The notes: generated by a model from the letters alone, not told the origin. DNA of 64,000 nt from Lactifluus volemus (GCA_022376515.1 WTXI01000017.1:372001-436000); one strand, 5' to 3'; counted from the first letter of the stretch, positions 19,239 to 32,990 are shown. Translations and numbers: made by a program.

Positions 19239-21381
19239 CTATCCAATGAGAGCCTTCAACTTCAAAAAATCTGGCGTCCCAAGACCGGTGACCTAGTACG
19301 GATGAGAATGATCAGTATCACGTTCCACCCAGAAATATGTTCAGATCTGCTACACACAGGATTCCATCCAGCCATGGCTGTGAATCCCTGAGTCCCGCAA
19401 CCCGGATTTGAGCCAGATTTGATCTCATTGAAGCCCCCAGAGGCACGCGTGTAAAGGAGAGGATTAAGGAAACCAAGTGACGGCTTGCCATTTGAGATCC
19501 TAAAGTCGTTCAGGAGGGAGATGATCCCAGCGACGGTCTATGACAAGATGAGCCAGACGGACGGGAAAATGCAAGTTAGGTAAAGACACACCGGAGCAGA
19601 ACAACTTGTGCCTTCAACACCTACGACTTGTCCGTTGAATACGATTTGGTAATTCAACGCTTGTGCGGAGATGTCTGGGTACGCACGGCCGCCTCGGCTG
19701 TATAGCTATCAGCAACGCGAAAACCAGGTGTTGGAACAACAAGAACCACTCTCACTTGTACAAGCCAGCATATTGTTCGCCGATGCGTGAGAGGTAGGAC
19801 GAGACGGCGTTTTTCTGGTAGCTCGGCTGCCCAAAATAAGTCGAAAACCCGCCACCAGACAGGCTCGCAGCGACCTCGGGATTCACACCTGTGGTACCAC
19901 CAACGGCCGTGACGAAGGGGCCTAGATATCACAATCAAGTAACGGGCGGTTACTTATAATCAACAAGAACATCGCTCACAAGACGCGGGGAACACCGGGA
20001 TGAATTGAACACGGTTAGTGCCGTCGTTTGTGAGGCAAGTCCCATTACCGACACCACCATCGCCACTCGAAAAGAGGGCACTGACGCCCCTCGCGCCAAG
20101 CTGACCAAACAAGTCGCATACGCTGCGTGCATAGTCAGGCGGGACGGTTTGCTCGTCATCGCCATATGACGTGCTGATCGTTTGCGGGATCGTCTCCTGG
20201 CCCAAGGTGAAGTTGAGCCAGTCCAGGTATGGTTCATTCGTATCCGTCGGGGTAGTCGAATCGGGGATGAACGGTGGCGAACCGCCCGTGCTGTAATAGA
20301 TGTTCGGGGTCGGGAAGGAGATCGACTCGGCGTATTGGATGTCCAAGTTAGCCTGCGTGGTATATTACTTACAATCCCGACACCCTCACGGAATGTGCAT
20401 AATACACACCTCCGCGCCTGGATTAGATTGGTCGTTGCCGCCTCCATTGACCTGCTGGACTTTGAACGTCGTTACAACATCACCGCGGAAAAGTGCCATG
20501 AACTGTGTCAAGTCTCGCTGACTTGCAAATTGGCCCAAGTAACCTGCGATCCCCAGCTGGTTTTGTGCCGTGGCGCTTGGTTCATACGTTGACGTGTTGT
20601 ACATGGCACGTAAGCAGGACGGTGTAATGATTTTCGAGCATTGTTCCAGAACCGACGGGGAGTTGGCATTTGTGAGCTCAATTTGCAGCTCTCGATCACC
20701 CTGGGGCAACGTCGGACCACCTGTGCGTAGATTCGAGGTCTGCCGCAATGCACGAGGCGAGCCAAAATACGTCGTTGGTGCGACCGTCTGAACATGTCCA
20801 AACAAAGCATTAGGAAGAGCATAACCGATCGTCCGCAGCACCGTCTCGCTTGTCTCCACATGGCGGTAGAGCTGGTAAGATGCGCCGAGGAGAGTATTTG
20901 CTTGGTCCAGAGGCACTGCAGGGATTGTCAGCCAGTTGCCGCCATGTGTGATCGAGACCGAGGTGGAGGGGACCCCGTGGTGGATAAGCCAGGAAGTGAC
21001 GAGCTCGAGAGTGTCCGGATGCGGTGCGACCAGCTTGGCAACTTCCTCCTTTGACAGATGCGCACCATAACTGTGGGGTAATAATATATTTGAGCATGTG
21101 CGCGAGGAAGAGAACATGGTAAAAGGAATAGAGACGTACTTCGGATGCTTGGGGTCACTCACTTCGTAGAGCGCATTAACCAAAGCATTCTCATGGTGTG
21201 ACTTGAGAGCGATACGTAGGTCAATCGTAGTGCCGGCAGGAGGGTGACCTAGGCAGTCCCATTTCTCAGGCGCGGTGGCCCACGCATGCTTCACTCTCAT
21301 GTCATCCCAGAGTGACACCGCAGGAATGGCAAGGCCGAAAGAGACCACGGTGAGGATAGAGAGCACGGAAAGCCAATACAT
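19239..21381 (-). CDS. secreted S53 (sedolisin/tripeptidyl-peptidase) serine-carboxyl peptidase, copy 1
   Basis: Acid peptidase of the sedolisin family, a secreted pro-enzyme. The ATG at 21381 opens a signal peptide ([18 protein letters not shown]). An inhibitory pro-domain follows ([16 protein letters not shown] across the first intron), then the catalytic domain. The catalytic Glu and Asp lie in E-A-N-L-D (the E ends one exon, ANLD opens the next), the oxyanion Asp in FSSGDGGVG, and the Ser in EGTSCSAP. Exons, from 5' to 3', are 21381-21140, 21070-20410, 20352-19980, 19921-19756, 19697-19592, 19537-19358 and 19292-19239. They sum to 594 codons with the frame kept throughout, so the gene is intact (593 aa). 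The paralogue at 33491-35638 has introns at the same six positions. Confidence 0.92.
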
Positions 21382-21670
21382 GTGCCCGCAAAACTGAGAG
21401 CGAGGTGCAAGATGGCGAGGAGAGGACGACTGACGAGAAGGCGGGAAATCACGGCCCTTTATCGAATCAAAGCCGAAGTCGATGCCTAGCCCGTTTATAG
21501 ATACATCCACTAGGAATCTAGGACGCTTGGGCTTCCCTGCCTGATCGTTAGCACCGGCAGGCTCCGGGATAGCTGGTTACTGGTTTCCGGCTGCTGGTCT
21601 AAACCGTATTCACTGGCACAGCTTCGTAGTGCGTACTGGCGTGCTCAGGTTCAGGCTGTCTTGCGCACTA

Positions 21671-21953
21671 CTATCATGGGGGGGGTAATGGACCACGGCG
21701 GGGGTAATGGATCACTTCAAATTCTCATCCAATTCTTGCTCAATCACCACCAAAATTGACATATGACATCCTGTACCACATGCAAGCATATTCTGTGTGT
21801 TTTCTTGGGTAGAATTGTGTTATATCGAAAAACAAAAAAAAGGTGGTTTGTCACGCGAGTCACGCCTAATCGCTGCGGAGTCTGAACTATGGCTGGGGAC
21901 AAGCGTGACTGATCCGTTACACCCGCCGTGGTCCACTACCCCCCCCATGATAG
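21671..21953. mobile_element. MITE with 44-bp terminal inverted repeats and TA flanks
   Basis: The left end (21671-21714) and the reverse complement of the right end (21910-21953) agree at 41 of 44 positions, starting CTATCATGGGGGGGGTA. The dinucleotide TA lies directly outside both ends (21669-21670 and 21954-21955), as expected for a Tc1/mariner-type target duplication. The 283-bp element has no coding capacity and is short enough to be a non-autonomous MITE. An internal stretch (AATTCTTGCTCAATCACCACC, about 21730-21775) recurs with few changes at 33172-33222. Confidence 0.8.
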
Positions 21954-21959
21954 TATGTT

Positions 21960-23990
21960 TCAATGATATTGCGTGTGCCATTACTGTACTCCAAGATTTC
22001 CACAAAAAGTAGAGCGTACTAACCATGCGCTCCTTTAGTGCCACCCCATGACAGGCAATCTAGTGTGACACTTTAGACAGGACCGAGACAGTTCAGGTTT
22101 GAACATTCACCCAGCCGAGAATTCAGCCTACGCACTAAGCGAGAACGTCAGTTGTGTGTGAGATCTGTGGGAAATGGTCAACCTCCTTAAACAACCGAAG
22201 AGCCTAAGCTATTCCTTTCCATTACGGGACGGGTGACAGGTGACGTATCGCATGTGATTCCGCAAACCGGCCGCTGCAATACGTTTTGCAAAGATTTCCT
22301 ACTGGTATCTCTAATTCATCATAATAAACATGACGGGCTGCCCATTCTGACTCGGAATCGGAGTCGATAACGATGTACTGTAACGTTGTCGACTGGGGTG
22401 ATCGTCCGTGTGAATTTTCTCGCATCACGCCACTTCCAAATGCCAAATGAAAAGAAAAGACATTTATCCTTTTTAGGTTGTTCTCGATCAAACGTTAAAT
22501 ATACTGTATTGTCCGTTCCCGCTCCGAGTCGATCGTAGATCGGCATTTCTCCGGTCTGCGCGTAACTCGGTAATGCTTGAACGTTGACTTAGATGTCGAG
22601 TATCTGCCCAAGCAGCCTTTTTGAAATCCTTCCGACTCCATGACTGAATCGGCATATCCATCTTCTTCATGAAAAAAGACTTGGTCAGTTGTACTTACCG
22701 CTTACCTAGTATGACAACTAAATGAGCGTGTACGGGGTCGTCCTCCGGGACGATAACGGATTGTATCAGTATACACCGTGCTATTGGCACGAGACTGAGT
22801 AGAGTACTGAGAAGCCACTGAGTTGAAAAGACGGTGGTGGTACATAACTTGATGGCCTAACCAACGGGTGTATGGAAGGGGAAAAGAACACATGCACGTG
22901 CACACTGGATGGGAACCGGTGCGCACTCTGTGTGCCGTTAGGTCGAAAGGATTTGAACGATTCAAAGGAGAAGTTGAACTGAGAGACCCCACCGAGGACA
23001 TTGTCTACTCAAGAAGGGCTCACCGTGCACAGCGTAACATCGTATGCCTATAGGGCGTAGCTACGGATATCTAGAAATGGAAAATAAATTTCAGACATGT
23101 GCCTCCGCTCTGTCTACTGTGACGGCGCACCTACTTTCTTATGCGATACAAGATTCAAAGGAGCAGGATGGCCCTCAGGGATGGCTTAATCCATTGGTAC
23201 GGATTGAGCTTAGGGATAAATGCCGCCCTAATCTTATCGGGTTCTTTCGTCTGAAGGTAGATGCCGGAAATTTGGCTATAATTAGGAGACCCAGTAGAGG
23301 AACTTGAAAGACTCAACAGTTCCTGTTGGCGTCCTGTGAAATACGTCACGCTAGCCTGAGGGAGCATCGAACGAGCAGTCTTGAGTGAGCACAAGATGGT
23401 CTGCTCAGCCTGAGGTAGCCTGCCATAAGCACCCGCAGAAGCATCGTGAGGCACATTCTGTCACTCACCATCGTACAGTAAGTACTGTACCACTGGAAGC
23501 CATGATCTTAGATAGCCGCGCGGTTTTTACTCAACGCACGAAACAAACCAACGTGGCCATTCCCGTGCACTCAACGCCTGTCTGCGCAAGGATGTTCAAT
23601 CACGGACATCGCATCGATGCGCGTCCAGTTGTGACAGAGGTATGGCAGATTGCAGCATATGAATGTCGCGCGCGATGTTCATGCTGAAGTGCCAGTAGAA
23701 TAGAAATGTGAGGGTCTCGTGCTGCTGGGATGTGACTATGGTAGAGGATGATTACGTCGTCTTCTCAAAGGTCGAGGTTGCCTGCGGCCTAGCGAGGAAG
23801 AGCCAATGAGGGGTATGTTGGTCGCAAGGGAGGCCTGGGTGAGAAAAGCAAAAGATCGGATAACATCACTACGTAATAAGACCGAAGACGGATGAAAGAG
23901 TGTGCCATTGTGCCTGAGGTTTGCGGAGGAGCGGACGGTTGCCGTGTAGGCCATCCACTAAAACTTGGCGCTTTGGGGCACTTTTTGATG
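21960..23990. other. gene-poor stretch
   Basis: No firm gene. A minus-strand frame at 23155-23454 (ending ..NPYQWIKPSLRAILLL) looks mildly protein-like but matches nothing I recognise and has no clear flanking exons. Confidence 0.4.
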
Positions 23991-23999
23991 TGATGTTCC

Positions 24000-24290
24000 G
24001 TCATGGCAGATCCTTCCAGTGGGTTCGCACGGGGCCGTCGTGGTCGCTACCGGCCAACGCAAAGCCCTCGCACTGAGCATGGGGGTGTATCATCATCTGT
24101 GGACATTATCAGTTGCATCCCTGGGCTACTCATCCTCGTGGATGAGGATGCGACGACTGGTACGTGGATACCCCCCGTGCACAAGCTGAGGTGTGTTGAC
24201 GGTCCCTGGAGCAGTGTTGCATGTGAAGACTGTCAAATACTTTAAATCTATCAAGCATTTCCAAGGAGAGGTCACGGTCAAATCTGCCAG
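24000..24290 (+). pseudogene. glucosamine-6-phosphate deaminase relic 1
   Basis: Degraded piece of a NagB-type deaminase, which converts glucosamine-6-phosphate to fructose-6-phosphate and ammonia. Visible remains are VVVATGQRKALALSM, a shifted HHLWTLS, and LVDEDAT. An intron with GTACGT donor and CAG acceptor follows (about 24160-24215), then LHVKTVKYFKSIKH, which is the family's conserved ending. The frame changes between these blocks and both termini are missing. Related to, but distinct from, the relic at 27945-28400. Their similarity continues downstream to about 24475 / 28550. Confidence 0.75.
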
Positions 24291-24479
24291 TGTGGTGGTG
24301 AAGATCGAGTTCAGTTGGAAAGCACGTATTGAGCACGCAGCATCGGCAATCGTAATTGTTTTTTTTTTCCTTTGGCCTCGGGGCGATAAAGATGATGCGC
24401 AAAGACGGAATTCATGGTGGAAAGCCGTACATATCTCGAATACAGAAGTTATGGTCGTTTCAATCTGTTGCTGAGTCCT

Positions 24480-25340
24480 AAGTTCAAGTTCCTTCCCAGA
24501 GCTGATGACAGCTGAGGATGCGGTCCTGTGCCAGTGCCGCTGGCGCATACAGAACACTATTTGGCTGGTGCATCGTCAGAACCACTTGTCAATTCCATTC
24601 AATTTGTCACCTGACAGGTGTCAATTAGGATTGACGAACGTCTAGTCCAATACGGTACATTAATCGATGAGTCTCTTTTTTTTTTTTAAAAAATCAGCAT
24701 TTATATCCCGCAACATGTGACTATGACAAAGACGCGGTCCCTATGGGTACAGGAATGGATCAGGCGGCGGGGGGAGTGTGGGTGAGGTATAACGTTGGGC
24801 TGGACGGAAGATTAATCGATGAGTCGTCGAGGGGAGACGTCTCTGGCAGTGCCTGTCCCGGGCCGCTGGGGGCATCTCCGATAAACACTGGCATGCAGTG
24901 CATCATTTCACTGCTACTGTATTGGAACGGATCATTGTCAGTCCAGATGTCCGTCAACCTCATTCAATTGACGAGGACCGCTTCCAAGTGTGGTTCGACG
25001 CGTGTGCCAGTGGTACCACAGCGTGGCGTTTTGCGTCTAAGTGGTGAGCCCTCCTGGACGTCCTTACACTATTTGCATATCTAACCAGGAAGTTGCACTA
25101 ATTCACTTCCTTCCCTAAGCCGTTGTCAGGGTGCGGTCCTGTCACGGTGCCGCTAGCGCATACTAGTAGTAGAGCATACTTTATTGTTTGGACCACTTAT
25201 TTGTCAATTCTGCTCTGACAGGTGTCAATCGTCTGGAATTGATGAACGTGTGGACTGGCAATGGTCCGGTTCAATACAGTACATGATAATCGATGAGTCG
25301 CCGCGGGGAGACGTCTCTGGCACTTGCAGTGCCTGTCCAT
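24480..25340. repeat. cluster of diverged direct repeats
   Basis: The block at about 24500-24680 recurs at about 25105-25300 (GCGGTCCTGT..GGTGCCGCT, CCACTT.TTGTCAATTC, TGACAGGTGTCAAT, ATCGATGAGTC). The terminal part ATCGATGAGTCG..GGGGAGACGTCTCTGGCA recurs a third time at 24815-24860. Non-coding, origin unknown. Confidence 0.65.
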
Positions 25341-25606
25341 GGGGTTCTGACAATGCGCCGGTCCGATACGGTCATCATGATCTTTCAACATAAAACTCGC
25401 CTCGATCCCAATGGCCTCCCTCATCTTCCGAGCCTTTCAAGTTTTCGTTCACTTCCTTCTGTTTCTCAGGTGTGTATACCTTCTATCGTTGTCGCCGTCG
25501 CCTTCCTTCCAACTCCTATGATATTTCTAGTATCTATATCCCGAGTCGTAGCCAGGTCGCTCGAACATTTCCTTCAAGTACATCACACCCGACACCGTTG
25601 ACCACA

Positions 25607-26222
25607 ATGTTGTTTTTCAAATTCTTGGCTGCTCTTCTTGTTCCCCTCGCTGCATCGGCTGTGCCGATTTACCTCAACGAGTCGAACGGGTCGAACCCAC
25701 TGGTAAACAATAATACGGTACGCTCTGAGTCGTTTCGGATCCAACCTTGAACAATCTGACCTGTTCGACCAGACCCTCAACACTACCGATTCCCAAGGCG
25801 TGCCTCTCATCGTCTCGTGGACAGTGATGCGCTTTACCACCCAAACAAACTCGATGCTCTCTATCCCTAGCTCGAGTGCCAGGGCCCGCAAGCCCACCGC
25901 ATCCAACTCGGGTCCCAACAATACAAAGGTTACAACCCGAGATGGTTCTAATCCGATTACTGGGTGCAACAGCGTTTGCGACAACCCTTGCTTCATCAAC
26001 GGCCTTTGCCCCACCAATACCTGCCTCCAAGATTGCGAACGCTATTGCCTCGACGTGTTCGATCCTAGTAACTCAGCGGTTATTCAAGTTGGTCCGAATA
26101 GTCAATGCGCCAGCGTTTGCGAAAACACTTGCTTCAACAGCGGCCTTTGCCCCACCCAAACTTGCCTCCAAGATTGCGAACGCAATTGCCTCAACGTGTT
26201 CGATGCTAGTAACTCAGCGTGA
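25607..26222 (+). CDS. small secreted cysteine-rich protein with two 7-Cys modules
   Basis: No known family is recognised. Exon 1 (25607-25717) encodes a signal peptide (MLFFKFLAALLVPLAASA), exon 2 is 25773-26222, and the 55-nt intron 25718-25772 is phase 0. The product is 186 aa. After a Ser/Thr/Asn-rich region with several N-glycosylation sequons come two tandem modules of about 38 residues. Each has seven cysteines: CNSVCDNPCFINGLCPTNTC..DCERYC, then CASVCENTCFNSGLCPTQTC..DCERNC. Each module ends in a VFD.SNSA motif. Size, secretion signal and cysteine content fit an apoplastic effector or a surface protein, but the function is not known. It stands alone in a repeat-rich region. Confidence 0.75.
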
Positions 26223-26229
26223 TGCTGCT

Positions 26230-27070
26230 AGTTCTATTGCTGCTGCAGTTTTTGCTTTGATGAGCTGCGTAATTAATAGGTTCTGGCCAAGCGATTTCCT
26301 GGTTGGGAAAGGACGGTCGTACGTTAGAACCTGAGAAATATTTCATATGTTAGCAAACTCGTGGTGTCTGCTGTAAGGTGACCTCGGTGTACAGCCGCAA
26401 CGCCATGACCACCGCCCATGTGCTTCTCGCTTTTCCTACCTCACCACACCCCTTTCACTAGACGCTTTTTCTATCTACCTTTCGGCATCGCCACGACCCT
26501 CAACACAATGCCAACTTCACACCACACGCTGCAAAGCTCTCCCTTTACACCACAGTCAAAGCACTCGCTTTCCCCTTTGTTCCTAATAGCTTACTTTCTA
26601 TTATCTGTCCTGTATATATAGACCTATATTTCTCCTCTAAAATCATCATCATTCTCGTGTTCTCTCTCTCCTTTGTGCGATCTCTAAGCTTTAGCATCTC
26701 CCTCGATAAGCCTCAACGTTTCGAGTCCCGCGTAACGACTAAGCGTTTCGACTCTCCACCTCTCCTCACTTCTCATACCCCTATTTCCCCTACTATCTCA
26801 CTCGGGACGACATCAAGTCTCGCAGCCGACACACACTGCAGCAGACGATATATACAATAAATAAATTATGTTTTTGGTTTTGAATGAAATATGCCATGGA
26901 GGCCTCCGAGTCTCCAGCGTCATGCAAAGCCATAACATCCTCAATAATTGGGTGGGATGCCAGTGTGATGTACATACCTTACTCTTGCCAGACCGTAACC
27001 GTCATGATGTCTTCAGTCAGTCAGAGATGACAATGCTGGCAGAGCAACCGTCACTTTGCACTTGATGCTA
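26230..27070. other. gene-poor, pyrimidine-rich stretch
   Basis: Long CT-rich runs (26420-26800) and a TATATATAGA near 26615 resemble a promoter/5'UTR region, but no open frame with recognisable content follows. Confidence 0.4.
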
Positions 27071-27360
27071 CTAGAAAGCAGAAACTTTGTCTCGAACAGG
27101 GATAGAAGTTTCGCGAAGAGGTCTTGCTCGATTCAGCAGCTCATGTTCTAAACGATTGTCCCAGAAAATGCAGGCATAAGTTAGAGCCGGTGAAATGAGT
27201 TTGGAGATTTGAGTGTGAAGTTCTAGGACGTCTTCGTTCGCAAGGTATGATGACTCGAGTCCGCAAAGGTTAAAGTTGAGCAGCTTGAGCTTTGACGACA
27301 TCAAACTAACGCAGGAATGTGCCAACTGACGATGGGCATCGTCAAGGCCCGGGTGAGCTG
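27071..27360 (-). pseudogene. fragment of a NACHT-WD40 gene (linker region)
   Basis: A minus-strand stretch encodes HRQLAHSCVSLM..LNFNLCGLESSYLANEDV...SPALTYACIFWDNRLEHEL. This aligns with the region between NACHT and WD40 of the two large NLR genes (HHQLAHSCLDLMLDRLKFNIC.LESSYLANSDV). The frame is lost near its 3' end, and nothing of NACHT or WD40 is attached. A 258-bp terminal-repeat element abuts its 5' side. Confidence 0.8.
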
Positions 27361-27618
27361 CATCAGGAAACCTGCACGAAACTATTTTGGACGAGCTCGA
27401 GCTCGCCAAAAAGGGATAAAAGTTGCAAAAGCGCACAAGTAACCTAAAATTACCCCAAAAGTTGCTCTCTGCTGTATTTTCAAAAAATGTAAAAAAAGCT
27501 AATAAAGCAGTGATTTTACAGGCATTCCATAGCACCAATAAGGTGAGCTTTTTCACTTTTTCACTTTTCTGCTTGTGAAAGTGAAGAAGTGAAAAGGTTT
27601 TTGCACCATTTACTGATG
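27361..27618. mobile_element. small terminal-repeat element, relative of 37085-39176
   Basis: 258 bp, beginning CATCAGGAAACCTGCA and ending in the complement of CATCAGTAAATGGTGCAAAAAC. The same two ends, in opposite orientation, bound the 2.1-kb element at 37085-39176. Both elements also carry GAGCTCGAGC palindromes and GTGAAAAAGT-type runs near their ends. The trinucleotide CTG lies on both sides and may be a target duplication. It is inserted next to the NLR fragment. Confidence 0.55.
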
Positions 27619-27944
27619 CTGTTCAACTACTGTACATGTAGGGGGTTTGTGTGGTAATGGCAGGAAGGACATATATTTCCCACGAATCCATAACGAGGAT
27701 CCAGTCCATCCTTTGTAGGTACTCCCTTGAAAGAACTACCATGACTCTGCTGTCCCTCATGGCATGCACTGGCACTACACCCAATGTTATGATTTGTGGA
27801 TTGGTCTGGTGGTGAGTCGTGTGTGAAGGTCATCGCGGAGCTGGTTGCCTATATGGATGTTCAAGGAGGAAGAGTGACTAGTATAGAACATTACGGACGC
27901 TGGATATTGTGGGTGACTTTTCGGAGCTCAGCCTGTGACGAGGA

Positions 27945-28400
27945 AAAGATCCAAGCCGTCGGTGGCATCGAGACGGACACATTGCGTTCAACGAGCCCGG
28001 CTCCTCGCTCCCGTCGTGCACACGCATCAAGACGCTCGCGTAGGACACGACGATCCTTTCAAACGCGCGATTCCTCTGGAAAGACTCGGACATCGCAGCC
28101 GTGCCACGCATGGCACTCACTGTGGGAGTCAAGACCGTCCTTCCAGTGGACTCGCGCGAAGCCGTCGTGGTCGCTACCTGCCAAGGCAAAGCCCTCGCAA
28201 AGAGCATGGGGTGGATCATCACCTGTGGACATTGTCAGCATTTGCAGATGCATCACTTGGCACTCATCGTCGTGGATGAGGATGCAACGGCTGGTACGTG
28301 GATAACCCCCGTGCACAAGCTGAGGTGTGTTGACGGTCCACGGAGCAGAGTTGCATTTGAAAGCTTGAGGGAGAGGTCGAGGCTGGCAGTGCACGGAGAA
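27945..28400 (+). pseudogene. glucosamine-6-phosphate deaminase relic 2
   Basis: A longer NagB-type relic. Blocks in order are VGGIETD, a shifted HIAFNEPGSSLPS.TRIKTLA, then an in-frame TAG at 28041-28043 where the family has Tyr. Next come NARF, MALTVGVKTVL, DSREAVVVAT..GKALA and LIVVDEDAT, with the same GTACGT..CAG intron as relic 1 before the LHLK remnant. Several frame changes and the stop make it non-functional. No intact copy is present in the window. Confidence 0.8.
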
Positions 28401-28559
28401 AAGAAAGGTGGTGAAGATCAAGTTGGAAGCACTTATTTGAGCACGCAGCATCAGCAATCGTAACCTGTTTTGTTTTCCCTTGGCCTCAGGGTGATAAAGA
28501 TGCTGTACGAAGACGGTATTAATGGTGGAAAGCCGTACATACTCAGGTCATTGCATCAG

Positions 28560-29390
28560 GTGGCCGTTGTGTGCCAAAACACACAGCAGCGATATTTATC
28601 AAGTGCTCCCCTGCCGCACGTACGCTTCAACATCGTTCAAAAAGCTTGAGGAATTCAATTATTTCATTTTGTTGAACGTTCGTAAAAAAGCGGACGTGGG
28701 TCATTTGTTGAAATATTGGATGGATCGGGCGGGTACAACGGTTATAATCCGGCCCGTGAAACTGTCCGCAACTGCCCGGGAATGCTTCCCGCCGTCTTGA
28801 ACCAACCGATTCGCAATTGGTGACGCGAATGCGGAACGGAGTTTTATATGCGCCCACCACGCGAGAACAAGTTCTGCGACGACGGAGCTGAAATGTTGCC
28901 GTGCGAGACTCGCGCGTCTCGCAGACGCGCGGATTTGCATTTTCTCTCCGGGCTCTCACACGCGTCTTACATCTACACGTTCCCACTCACCACCCAGCGT
29001 TTGATTGGAGATAGCGCCCGGGGGGTTGGGGCAGATGTAGTGACGGTTAGAGGGGACCTCCTGAGAGGAAGAATCAGACTTGCCGGAATAGTCCATCACC
29101 TGCATCGCCCTCGATCCATGGGGATCTCACACGCTTATACTTTCTCATGCGAGTTTGCTAGGGATGGGAATATCGTCTTGACCTTTGACGATTTTAACGA
29201 ATATACACATGCTATCTACTGGTCCCTCATATTCCGATACTACAGTATACTGTATATCTTCTGTCCAAAGATCCAAAAATCCGTTTTTTTTTTCAAATGA
29301 AAAGAAAACCATGTTGTATGTGATTCGCCGACCCGAATCATATGTTCCACAAGAGATGGGTCTTCATAAAACACTGCCTGGACTTTCAAG
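28560..29390. other. intergenic stretch, nothing recognised
   Basis: Contains a CG-rich inverted motif (GAGACTCGCGCGTCTCGC near 28906) and an A-run near 29290, but no recognisable gene. It ends at the stop codon of the GH47 gene. Confidence 0.4.
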
Positions 29391-31561
<2,171 letters not shown>

Positions 31562-31599
31562 GAAGGGCTGATGTTGGAAGAAAGTGACCATAAGGGAGT

Positions 31600-32500
31600 G
31601 AAAAGAGAAGAAGGCGTGAGGCGGTCGTAATCAAGGTCGACGGCAAGTGGAAGGAGAACAAGGATGTGTGGTAGTGGATGAATGTAGGTAGAATGACAGG
31701 GCCAACATTTCATTTTATTCAGAGATCGCCCCTCTCTGCGTTTACGGCCAAGAGCGTACTAGCCTACTACTAACTTGGCCTAATTCACTCTTTTTCATAG
31801 TCCGCTAACCCCTCTTTCTCACGGATCACGGATCTGCATCTCCCCGCACCCCCGCACTCTATCCCCTCCATCAGCGTTCTGAGGAATAACCAAGTTACAC
31901 GTAACCAAAATTATACCTGCAACTACTGGTTCATAAGCTTTGGCAAGCGATTAGGTAATCGTCGACTTGACCAGTGTCTGCGAGAGTCGCTTGGCAGGGG
32001 GAAGTCTCAAGCCGGCGCCCACTTCGTCATTGCTACCGATTACGCCCAGATGAGCATCAGCACTTGCGCTTCCTCCCCCTCCCCCTTTCCGGCGCAATCT
32101 TCCTGTGGTGGTGGTCATCACACCGTAGAATGAATCCGCCGTGCTAGTACAGACTATTCTGGCCTTCGCTGAATAGATTATCTAATCAATCAACGTTCAT
32201 CAACGAATGATATCGACGTTCTGAACGATACAGTATTTAGGGGAAGCCGGCATCGAGACACCCGATTTGGCAACCGCTTGGAAGTAGCAGTTACCGGATT
32301 TCAGCCTCCAAAACCGTTTTCATCTCGTCCTTCGTTCGGATTTTTGACAACGCCATTGACGGGCACTGCAACGGCCACCCATGCATGATGATACCGTTGT
32401 TATCCGCTTCTCCTCTGGCCCATTTCGTCCGCGAGGATATACCCAATTTGTGAGATCCCTTACAACGATGGTGAGATGACCGTGTTCAAACACTACGCAA
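31600..32500. other. intergenic stretch, nothing recognised
   Basis: Upstream region of the GH47 gene, with no other coding signal seen on either strand. Confidence 0.4.
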
Positions 32501-32509
32501 TAAACTGCC

Positions 32510-32990
32510 TCGGGCACAAGTTGCGCCGCTCCGGTGTGTCTTATCCTATCTTCCATTTTCCATCGGTCCAGCTCACCTTGTTACAGACTGCCGCTGGGAT
32601 CATCTCCCTCCTGAACGACTTTAGGATCTCAAAGAGCGAGCCGCCACTTGGTTTTCTCAACCCTCTCCTTTACTCGAGTGCCTCTGAGGGCATCAACGCA
32701 ATCACCTCTGGCTCGAATCCCGGTTGCGGGACTCAAGGATTTTCAGCCGTGGCTGGGTGCCAGTGGGATCTTGTGTGTAGTGCCTTTGAATGTATTTCTG
32801 CGTGGTGGGTGATACTGATTATTCACATTCGTACCAGGTCACCGGTCTTGGGACACCCGACTTTTTGAAGTTAAAGGATATTCTTTCTCGGCTTCGATAC
32901 GGATGGTGATGGCGTCGACCACTGGCAAGTCTTTGCTAGTGTCGTTATTTGCCTCGATATTTCTTGGATAGAATACTTGCCAGTTATCAG
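32510..32990 (+). pseudogene. truncated 3' end of an S53 peptidase gene
   Basis: Starts abruptly at the catalytic-serine exon (GGCACAAGTTGCGCCGCT, G-T-S-C-A-A-P). It keeps the next intron, the exon [47 protein letters not shown], the last intron and the final exon through the 3' flank. It matches 35236-35720 closely. The pro-domain and most of the catalytic domain are absent, so it cannot encode an enzyme. It lies 0.5 kb upstream of the intact copy, like the remnant of a tandem duplication. Confidence 0.85.
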
